Below are positions 1 through 5,304 of a stretch of 5,304 nucleotides of DNA, piece by piece. The DNA is taken from contig DIVM01000179.1 in assembly GCA_002435835.1 (NCBI GenBank), forward strand, positions 1 to 5,304, given 5' to 3'. Source of the DNA: Firmicutes bacterium UBA6132 (GTDB lineage Bacteria > Bacillota_A > Clostridia > Tissierellales > Sedimentibacteraceae). Positions within the stretch are counted from its first letter, which is position 1, and every line of letters starts with the position of its first letter. The notes below the pieces were generated by a model, which saw only the letters and a list, made by a program, of their open reading frames with translations, had not been told where the DNA came from and made no database searches. Made by a program: the position numbers and the translations under genes.

Positions 1-2132
1 CAGCAAACTATGATATAACATTAGTGCCAGGAACACTTACAATTACAGAAACTACTGTAGAAATAAACGTATTGAAAAACTGGATTGATGGTGAAGAACA
101 TTCTCAAAGACCTGAAAGTATTGTAATACATCTGCTAAATGGTGAAGGTGTAAGCGTTAATTCAATAACAATTACTCCTGATGAAAATGGCGACTGGTAT
201 GGTTCATTCGCAATGCCAATGTATGATGGAAACAACAATGAAATTGACTACTCAGAATATACAGTTGAAGAGGAAACTCTTGATGGTTATATTAGTGAAG
301 TAGAAAGTTGGGGTGGAGACGGATTCGGAATATACAATATTGAGGCAATTAACATACCGGTAACAAAGGTTTGGGAAGGTCCGGAAGGAGACGAGGTAAC
401 AGTTGAACTGTTAGATTCTGAAGGATCAGGCACAGGTTATGAACTTACCTTAAATGATGACAATAACTGGAGCGGTTCATTCAAGTTACCTAAATATGAA
501 TTCGGTGATGGTATGTGGGAAATTGACTACGCCGGCTACACAGTATCGGAACTTGAAGTTGAAGGTTATGTTGTTGATATTACTGGTAGTTTTGAAGAAG
601 GTTTTACCGTAACTAATACTGTTCAAAATGTTGAATACATTGTAAACTATTGGGAAATTGGAAATGAAGTGCCTATTGAAACAGTAACAAAGAGTGGCAT
701 TTATGGTTCGGAAGTAACTGAAGTTGCTAAGAATTTCCCTGGTTTCAACAAGGTAGGTCAAACGGAGAAAACTATAACACTGGGACATGGAGATAATGTT
801 ATTGATTTCTACTATACTGAGGTTGAAGTAATCAAAGCTGACAAGTATGTCATCAATTGGAATTACGAGGATGGATTTAAAACACGTAATTATGACAGGG
901 AAGACACAACTGGCATACTTGAAGATTCCGAAGTTGAGCATGATGGTGAGGGTATTGACATTCAACATTATGCAGTTTTGGGAGTGAAAACCGGATACAC
1001 ATATTTTAGCTTTGAAGAAGATTCAGTTACAGAACCAGAATATATAGAAGTTCCAGTAACAACAGGTTCAGCAGTAACAGGAACTGCTATAACAGGTACT
1101 GCAATAAAATATGTGACAACTACTACAATAGATTTGTTATATAATATGGATAATGTAACAAGAAATATTGAAGTAACAAAAATTTGGAGTGGTGGTTCGG
1201 CTAATGACAGACCAAGTATAACAATCAATCTGTTAGCTGATGGTATAAAAGTTGGAGAAATAGTATTGACGAATGGAAATACTTCTCACACATTTACGGT
1301 ACCAAAGTATAATGAAGAAACAGGAAGAACAATAAACTACACTATAACAGAAAACTCGGTAGATAATTATAATGCAAGCATTAGCGGCTTTACTGCAACC
1401 AACACCTACACTGGTGGCGGCGGCGGTGGTGGTGGCGGTGGAACCACTATCACTGATCCAGAAGTTCCATTGGCAGAGCTTGAAAAATTTGATCACTTCG
1501 CTTATGTAATTGGTTATCCAGAGGGAGATGTAAGACCTCTAAATAACATAACAAGAGAAGAAGTTGCTATGATATTCTATAGGCTGTTAACGGATGAAAG
1601 CAGAAACAGTTTATTAAGTGATACTAATCAATTTACAGATATGGAAAATCATGAATGGTCAAATAGGGCAATATCAACATTGTATAATGCTGGTATAATT
1701 AAAGGTTACCCAGATGGAACATTTAGACCTTCAGCTCCTATTACAAGAGCAGAATTTGCAACCATAGCAGCTAAATTTGATAAGCTTGAGCTTAGCAACT
1801 CAACTAAATTTACAGATATATTTGGACATTGGGCAGAGAAGTATATAACTTCATCTGAAAACAAGGGATGGATTAAAGGTTATCCAGATTTAACATTTAA
1901 ACCAGAACAAGATATAACAAGAGCTGAAGCAATGACATTGATTAATAATGTTCTTGAAAGAATAGTTCCTGAAGAAAATATACATCCTGATGCAATGTTA
2001 TGGTCTGATAATTTAGTTACAGAATGGTATTATGAAGCTGTAATGGAAGCTACAAACAGCCATGATTACATCTTTGAAGAAGATAAAGATGAATTATGGA
2101 CTGGATTAAAAGCTAACAAAGTATGGCCATAA
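1..2132 (+). CDS. SLH-anchored surface protein with Cna-B stalk domains (5'-truncated)
   Basis: This is the C-terminal part of an extracellular wall-bound protein. The frame is open to the window edge (codons from nt 3), and the residues before the GTG at nt 24 read ANYDITLVPGTLTIT, the end of an MBG-type Ig-like repeat, so the real start is upstream. Numbering from that GTG: Cna-B 1 at about 12-108, Cna-B 2 at 111-200, a MucBP-like domain at 203-266, an unrecognised segment at 271-377, Cna-B 3 at 380-462, Gly10 at 464-473, SLH motifs at about 487-522, 537-585 and 596-644 (ITREE, ITRAE, ITRAE), then an acidic tail with WSDN, WYY and EATNSHDY. Candidate intramolecular isopeptide triads are K18/E83/N105, K115/E176/N198 and K386/E443/N460. 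SLH motifs normally bind pyruvylated secondary wall polymer. No LPXTG signal is present. The natural ligand cannot be told. An intrinsic terminator follows. Confidence 0.93.
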   Translation, partial: ANYDITLVPGTLTITETTVEINVLKNWIDGEEHSQRPESIVIHLLNGEGVSVNSITITPDENGDWYGSFAMPMYDGNNNEIDYSEYTVEEETLDGYISEVESWGGDGFGIYNIEAINIPVTKVWEGPEGDEVTVELLDSEGSGTGYELTLNDDNNWSGSFKLPKYEFGDGMWEIDYAGYTVSELEVEGYVVDITGSFEEGFTVTNTVQNVEYIVNYWEIGNEVPIETVTKSGIYGSEVTEVAKNFPGFNKVGQTEKTITLGHGDNVIDFYYTEVEVIKADKYVINWNYEDGFKTRNYDREDTTGILEDSEVEHDGEGIDIQHYAVLGVKTGYTYFSFEEDSVTEPEYIEVPVTTGSAVTGTAITGTAIKYVTTTTIDLLYNMDNVTRNIEVTKIWSGGSANDRPSITINLLADGIKVGEIVLTNGNTSHTFTVPKYNEETGRTINYTITENSVDNYNASISGFTATNTYTGGGGGGGGGGTTITDPEVPLAELEKFDHFAYVIGYPEGDVRPLNNITREEVAMIFYRLLTDESRNSLLSDTNQFTDMENHEWSNRAISTLYNAGIIKGYPDGTFRPSAPITRAEFATIAAKFDKLELSNSTKFTDIFGHWAEKYITSSENKGWIKGYPDLTFKPEQDITRAEAMTLINNVLERIVPEENIHPDAMLWSDNLVTEWYYEAVMEATNSHDYIFEEDKDELWTGLKANKVWP
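1062..1106 (+). repeat. Three-copy 15-nt tandem repeat encoding TG[ST]A[VI]
   Basis: Three consecutive 15-nt units encode TGSAV, TGTAI and TGTAI (residues 347-361 numbered from the GTG at nt 24) inside the surface protein. Units differ mostly at third codon positions, so the peptide is better conserved than the DNA. It is Thr/Ala/Gly rich and lies between the unrecognised segment and the third Cna-B domain. It is probably a flexible or glycosylatable linker; that role is inference. Confidence 0.8.
1413..1442 (+). repeat. GGN codon run encoding a ten-glycine linker
   Basis: Ten successive glycine codons (a mixture of ggt, ggc and gga) separate the last Cna-B domain from the SLH anchor. The GC-rich GGN run stands out from the AT-rich surroundings. 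Its position at the boundary between stalk and anchor suggests a flexible hinge. Such runs can change length by slippage, which would stay in frame only in steps of 3 nt. Confidence 0.85.
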
Positions 2133-2160
2133 AAAGATTGAATAAAATTAATATAAGAGA

Positions 2161-2211
2161 TTGCACTAAATTTCTTAGAGATAAAATAATATAATTCTGA
2201 GAGTAGTGCGG
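2161..2211 (+). other. Two-part hairpin in the 3' region after the surface-protein gene
   Basis: An outer stem of 8 bp (2161-2168 with 2204-2211, two G-U pairs) encloses a 5/2-nt internal loop. An inner 6-bp stem follows (2174-2179 with 2196-2201, one G-U pair) with a 16-nt A/T-only apical loop apart from one G. It lacks a T-tract, so it is not itself a terminator, but it sits ten nucleotides before one. It could stabilise the 3' end of the mRNA or be part of a small structured RNA. It matches no riboswitch class I recognise. Confidence 0.45.
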
Positions 2212-2220
2212 ATAATTAAA

Positions 2221-2274
2221 ACAACGGAATGTGTTCTGTGAGAAACATGAACAGGCGCATTTCGTTGTTTTTTT
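2221..2274 (+). terminator. Intrinsic terminator after the surface-protein gene
   Basis: A 13-bp stem (2221-2233 paired with 2256-2268, two G-U pairs, otherwise complementary) closes a loop that can fold further, and it runs directly into seven T residues (2268-2274). It lies 88 nt past the stop codon of the surface-protein gene and separates it from the NfeD-flotillin operon. Confidence 0.85.
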
Positions 2275-2340
2275 ATGCTTAATATTTCCTTTATTTATCG
2301 AGAATTTTAAAAAGTCTACTTTTGTTTTTTATGAATATAA

Positions 2341-2369
2341 TTAAAAGGGATAGTCTTACCATATATATT
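2341..2369 (+). promoter_or_regulatory. Weak sigma-A-like promoter candidate for the NfeD-flotillin operon
   Basis: TTAAAA (2341-2346), a 17-nt spacer and TATATT (2364-2369) lie about 47 nt upstream of the start codon at 2417. The -35 box matches consensus at only four of six positions, and in DNA this AT-rich such matches are expected by chance. A better -10 box, TATAAT at 2336-2341, has no acceptable -35 partner. A promoter is expected here because a terminator closes the previous unit, but the exact site is uncertain. Confidence 0.3.
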
Positions 2370-2416
2370 AGCGGAATTAAAAATTAATTTCATATTTAAA
2401 AACTCAAGGAGGCTCC

Positions 2417-3058
2417 ATGTCTAATTGGTGGAATAATATATCATTTTTAGAACAAATATTTTATTACTGTGCAATTCCAGCAACTCTTATATTAGTAATA
2501 CAAACTTTACTTACTATTTTAGGAATCGGAAACACGGATGTAGATATTGATTTTGATGGAAATGTGGATACTGATGTAACTATGTTTGATTCTCTATCAT
2601 CATTAGAATCTGTAGAATCAAATAATATTGATTTTATTGAAAGTGCATCAAATTTGAAATTTTTTTCTATAAGGGGTATTGTTGCATTTTTTACTTTGTT
2701 CGGATGGGTTGGTGCCATATTAGCTAATAATAAGTTGAATGTTTTTTTGGTTTTTTTAATTGCAATTGTATGCGGATTTATAGGTATGTTTTTTATTGCC
2801 TTCATGTTTTATTCTATTTCAAAAATGCAAAGAAAAGGCAATATAAATATTAAAAATGCTGTTGGGAAAATAGGTCAAGTTTATATACCAATTCCAGCTA
2901 ATAAAAAAGGAAAAGGAAAAATTCAAATTACTATTCAAGAAAGATATACGGAAATAGATGCAATGACAAACAATAATCAAATATTATCAACAGGGACTAT
3001 GGTTTTTGTTGTTGATGTTATAGATATTAATACATTGCTTGTTGAAAAACAAGAGTAA
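2417..3058 (+). CDS. YuaF/NfeD-type membrane protein, flotillin partner
   Basis: This 213-residue integral membrane protein has a likely first helix at about 11-36, an acidic loop at 41-76, two further helices at about 82-102 and 107-133, and a basic stretch (KMQRKG). A C-terminal domain at about 146-210 has the NfeD OB-fold pattern: AVGKIGQVYIPI, a Gly/Lys-rich turn, then GTMVFVVDV and a final hydrophobic strand. There is no serine-protease domain, so it is the short NfeD form. In B. subtilis the equivalent YuaF is encoded beside FloT and works with it in membrane microdomains. Here a flotillin gene starts 20 nt downstream. The start is backed by AAGGAGG at 2406-2412, four nucleotides before ATG. 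The acidic loop contains DxDxDxDG, which resembles a Ca-binding loop but lacks an acidic twelfth residue. Family assignment is firm; function is inferred from family and context. Confidence 0.88.
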   Translation: MSNWWNNISFLEQIFYYCAIPATLILVIQTLLTILGIGNTDVDIDFDGNVDTDVTMFDSLSSLESVESNNIDFIESASNLKFFSIRGIVAFFTLFGWVGAILANNKLNVFLVFLIAIVCGFIGMFFIAFMFYSISKMQRKGNINIKNAVGKIGQVYIPIPANKKGKGKIQITIQERYTEIDAMTNNNQILSTGTMVFVVDVIDINTLLVEKQE

Positions 3059-3078
3059 AAATTTGAGGGGGAAAGCTA

Positions 3079-4461
3079 ATGCAGTATCTTATTTTAATTG
3101 TAGTAATTGTTTTACTTGTTTTTGGAACATTAATTGCTTTATTATCACGTTACAAAAAATGTCCATCTGATAAAATTCTTGTAGTTTATGGTATGGTTGG
3201 AAAGTCTGATGGAGGTGGTGCTAAAAGCGCTAAATGTATTCATGGTGGTGCATCTTTTGTATGGCCTGTTATTCAATCATATAAATATATGGATTTAACT
3301 CCATTATCCATAGAAGTAAATTTAACTAATGCGCTTAGCAGGCAAAATATTCGTATAGATGTACCTTCAAGTTTTACTGTAGGTGTTTCTACAGAAGATG
3401 GCATAATGCAAAATGCAGCTGAAAGACTTTTAGGGTTAGGTATGGAAAAAATAAAGGATCTTGCTAAAGATATAATTTTTGGTCAACTTCGTTTAGTTGT
3501 TGCTACAATGGATATTGAAGAAATTAACACTGATAGGGATAAATTTTTAGAAGCAGTATCTTCTAATGTTGAATCTGAACTTAAAAAAATTGGTTTAAGA
3601 TTAATAAATGTTAATGTAACTGATATTAATGATGAATCTGGATATATTAATGCACTTGGTAAAGAAGCTGCAGCTAAAGCTATAAATGATGCAAGACAAA
3701 GTGTCGCTGAAAAAGATAGGGATGGCTCCATAGGTGAAGCAAATGCTCAAATGGATAAAAGGGTTAAAGTTGCCAGTGCAAATGCTCAAGCTGTAGAAGG
3801 TGAAAACACTGCTAAAATTACTGTTGCAAAATCTGATGCATTAAGAAGGGAACAAGAAGCAGAAGCATTAAAAATTGCAACTGCTGCTGAAAAAGTTCAA
3901 ATAGCAAAATCTCTGGAGGAAGCATATGTAGCAGAGGAAGCTGCTGAAAAAACAAGGGCAGCTAAAGAACGTGCCACTAAAGAAGCTGACATCATAGTTG
4001 AAGCTCAAATATATAAAGAAAAACTTGAAATAGAAGCTGAAGCACAAGCGGAACAATCAAGAAGAATAGCTCGAGGTGAAGCTGATGCTATATTTTCTAA
4101 AATGGAAGCACAGGCAAGAGGTACTGAAGAAATTCTTAAGAAACAGGCAGCAGGTTTTAATCAATTAGTTTCAGCTGCAGGTGGTAATCCTGATGCAGCA
4201 GTTAAGTTGATGATAGCAGATAAAATAGAAAATTTAGTTAAAATTCAAGTGGAAGCTATTAAAAATATTAAAATAGATAAAGTTACTGTATGGGATGGTG
4301 GTGGAAGCGGTGATGATAAGACTGCTACATCAAACTTTTTATCAGGAATGTTAAAATCAATTCCTCCTATGCAAGAAATGTTTAATATGGCAGGTATGGA
4401 ACTACCTGAGTATTTGGGTAAAGAAAAAATGCAAGAAGTAATAGATGTCAAAGACAAATAA
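3079..4461 (+). CDS. floT: Flotillin-family membrane scaffold protein (FloT/YuaG type)
   Basis: The 460-residue product starts with a hydrophobic segment (about 2-22) that anchors it to the membrane. An SPFH/PHB domain follows at about 27-195, including GGASFVWPVIQ and an ERLLGL segment. A long Ala/Glu/Lys-rich coiled coil runs from about 195 to 355 with repeated EA motifs. The C-terminal part carries NQLVSAAGGNP and KVTVWDGGG, a pattern typical of bacterial flotillins, followed by a less conserved tail ending in charged residues. Flotillins oligomerise and organise ordered membrane domains that help assemble signalling, secretion and wall-synthesis complexes. The gene lies 20 nt after the NfeD gene with GAGGGGG at 3065-3071, seven nucleotides before ATG, so the two are probably cotranscribed. 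It is somewhat shorter than B. subtilis FloT (about 509 residues). I saw no clear sigma-W promoter upstream, unlike the B. subtilis operon. Confidence 0.95.
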   Translation: MQYLILIVVIVLLVFGTLIALLSRYKKCPSDKILVVYGMVGKSDGGGAKSAKCIHGGASFVWPVIQSYKYMDLTPLSIEVNLTNALSRQNIRIDVPSSFTVGVSTEDGIMQNAAERLLGLGMEKIKDLAKDIIFGQLRLVVATMDIEEINTDRDKFLEAVSSNVESELKKIGLRLINVNVTDINDESGYINALGKEAAAKAINDARQSVAEKDRDGSIGEANAQMDKRVKVASANAQAVEGENTAKITVAKSDALRREQEAEALKIATAAEKVQIAKSLEEAYVAEEAAEKTRAAKERATKEADIIVEAQIYKEKLEIEAEAQAEQSRRIARGEADAIFSKMEAQARGTEEILKKQAAGFNQLVSAAGGNPDAAVKLMIADKIENLVKIQVEAIKNIKIDKVTVWDGGGSGDDKTATSNFLSGMLKSIPPMQEMFNMAGMELPEYLGKEKMQEVIDVKDK

Positions 4462-4474
4462 ATAATTTATAAAT

Positions 4475-4519
4475 AAGGTATTGAATTCGAGATGAAAGTT
4501 TTAATTCATTACCTTTTTT
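4475..4519 (+). terminator. Intrinsic terminator after the flotillin gene
   Basis: Arms 4475-4487 and 4503-4515 pair over 13 positions with a single T-T mismatch. They enclose a 15-nt loop, and six T residues follow at 4514-4519. It begins 14 nt after the flotillin stop codon and closes the NfeD-flotillin operon. Confidence 0.82.
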
Positions 4520-4520
4520 A

Positions 4521-4549
4521 TTTACAAAATATAATCCATGAGTTAGAAT
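4521..4549 (+). promoter_or_regulatory. Sigma-A-like promoter for the flavodiiron protein gene
   Basis: TTTACA (4521-4526), exactly 17 nt, then TAGAAT (4544-4549): each box matches the consensus at five of six positions. Transcription would start near 4556 and give a leader of roughly 75 nt. The -35 box begins two nucleotides after the T-tract of the preceding terminator, which supports the view that this is the start of an independent unit. Confidence 0.6.
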
Positions 4550-4579
4550 GAACAATATAAATAATTGTTTAAAATTACA

Positions 4580-4601
4580 ACTGTAGGGTAAATTAAACAG
4601 T
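4580..4601 (+). promoter_or_regulatory. Inverted repeat in the flavodiiron gene leader
   Basis: ACTGT (4580-4584) and ACAGT (4597-4601) form a perfect 5-bp inverted repeat with a 12-nt AT-rich spacer; one more symmetric pair is gained two positions outward (C4578/G4603). It lies downstream of the predicted promoter and about 30 nt before the start codon, where a repressor could act as a roadblock. It matches neither the Rex nor the PerR consensus. Chance occurrence is quite possible. Confidence 0.25.
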
Positions 4602-4630
4602 AGTACTAAAATGTTATATTGGAGGATAAA

Positions 4631-5304
4631 ATGAAAACATTAAAGCTTAAAGATAATATTTATTGGGTTGGAAGTTTGGACCCTGAACTAAGGGTTTTTG
4701 ATATAATTATGAATACTGAGTTTGGAACTTCGTACAATTCATATGTAGTTAAAGGAAGTGAAAAAACTGCCTTAATTGAAACGGTCAAATTAAAATTCTT
4801 TGATGATTATATGGAAAAATTAAATGAATTAAATGTTAGTGTTTCGGATGTTGATTATATAGTAATAAATCATACTGAACCTGACCATTCAGGATCTATT
4901 GAAAAACTTCTTAATATAAATCCTAATATACAAATAGTTGGTTCTAAATCTGCATTGGATTTTTTGAAACATATTTGTAATTGTCCTTTTAAATCAATAG
5001 AAGTAAAGGATGGACAAGAATTATCTCTTGGTGATAAAACATTTAAATTTATAGATGCAAAATTCTTACATTGGCCGGATTCTATTTATACATATATAGT
5101 AGAAGACAAAATCTTATTTTCATGTGATTCATTTGGTGCGCATTATTCTTTAGATTCTGTTTTACAAAGTACTGTTAAAAATCAAGATGATTATATGAGT
5201 GCATTTAAATATTATTATGATAATATTCTTGCACCTTTTAAATCATATTTTTTACAAGCAATAAAAAGAATAGAAAATTTAGGGATAGATATGATATGCC
5301 CTGG
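4631..5304 (+). CDS. fprA: Flavodiiron protein (A-type flavoprotein), 3'-truncated
   Basis: The first 224 codons are present and the frame is open to the window end, so the gene is cut off. The product is the metallo-beta-lactamase-like diiron domain of a flavodiiron protein, a cytoplasmic enzyme that reduces O2 to water and/or NO to N2O using electrons usually passed from rubredoxin. Visible diiron ligands are H81, E83, D85 and H86 in NHTEPDHSG, H147 in FLHWPD and D166 in SCDSFGAH. The last ligand histidine, expected in a CPxHG-type motif, lies just past the edge, where the sequence stops at MICP. The FMN-binding flavodoxin domain would follow (family length about 400 residues). The start is supported by GGAGG at 4621-4625, five nucleotides before ATG. 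Clostridia use such enzymes for oxygen or nitrosative defence. FprA is the usual name in clostridia, but O2 versus NO preference cannot be read from this. Confidence 0.93.
   Translation, partial: MKTLKLKDNIYWVGSLDPELRVFDIIMNTEFGTSYNSYVVKGSEKTALIETVKLKFFDDYMEKLNELNVSVSDVDYIVINHTEPDHSGSIEKLLNINPNIQIVGSKSALDFLKHICNCPFKSIEVKDGQELSLGDKTFKFIDAKFLHWPDSIYTYIVEDKILFSCDSFGAHYSLDSVLQSTVKNQDDYMSAFKYYYDNILAPFKSYFLQAIKRIENLGIDMICP

Noticed and set aside
24..26. GTG as the start codon of the surface protein
   Set aside because: The frame stays open upstream and already reads as the end of an MBG repeat; there is no ribosome binding site or signal peptide after it.
486..1496. Several open frames on the minus strand antisense to the surface-protein gene
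   Set aside because: They are Cys/Ile/Val-rich shadow translations without recognisable domains, lying wholly opposite a well-supported gene.
2043..2132. LPXTG-type sorting signal at the C-terminus of the surface protein
   Set aside because: The end is acidic and Trp-containing, with no LPXTG motif, hydrophobic span or basic tail; anchoring is through SLH motifs.
2336..2341. Perfect TATAAT as the promoter of the NfeD-flotillin operon
   Set aside because: No TTGACA-like box lies 16-18 nt upstream, and the TG before it is one base off for an extended -10, so it was not listed as the promoter.
3483..4457. Minus-strand open frames opposite the flotillin gene
   Set aside because: They come from the repetitive Ala/Glu/Lys codons of the coiled coil and give Ser/Phe/Cys-rich sequences with no domain.
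4565..4580. Rex-like box TTGT-N8-ACAA upstream of the flavodiiron gene
   Set aside because: The Rex consensus needs TTGT-N10-ACAA with symmetric inner bases; the spacing is two short and the inner bases are not symmetric.

Overview
The window is AT-rich with purine-rich Shine-Dalgarno sites, S-layer-homology anchoring, a FloT-type flotillin operon and an anaerobe-type flavodiiron protein. Together these suggest a low-GC, Gram-positive anaerobe of the Clostridia/Tissierellia kind; the genus cannot be set from sequence alone. All four genes lie on the + strand.

Region 1 (1-2132) is the 3' part of a large surface protein whose 5' end lies outside the window. It has the tail of an MBG-type repeat, two Cna-B domains, a MucBP-like domain, an unrecognised segment with a TG[ST]A[VI] tandem repeat, a third Cna-B domain, a ten-glycine linker, three SLH motifs and a conserved-looking C-terminal tail. 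This reads as an isopeptide-stiffened stalk held non-covalently to the cell wall. Region 2 (2133-2416) is non-coding. It holds a two-part hairpin, a strong intrinsic terminator and a weak promoter candidate.

Region 3 (2417-4461) is a two-gene operon: a YuaF/NfeD-type membrane protein followed 20 nt later by a FloT-type flotillin. This matches the B. subtilis yuaF-floT pairing, in which the two proteins act together in membrane microdomains. An intrinsic terminator follows the flotillin. Region 4 (4520-5304) starts with a well-formed sigma-A-like promoter directly after that terminator and an inverted repeat in the leader. The 5' part of a flavodiiron protein gene follows (diiron O2/NO reductase) and runs off the window end.

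No mobile element, CRISPR array, tRNA or rRNA was seen. The window looks mostly ordinary. The least explained parts are the middle of the surface protein, the paired hairpins after it, and the acidic metal-loop-like segment in the NfeD protein. I found no convincing undescribed system.
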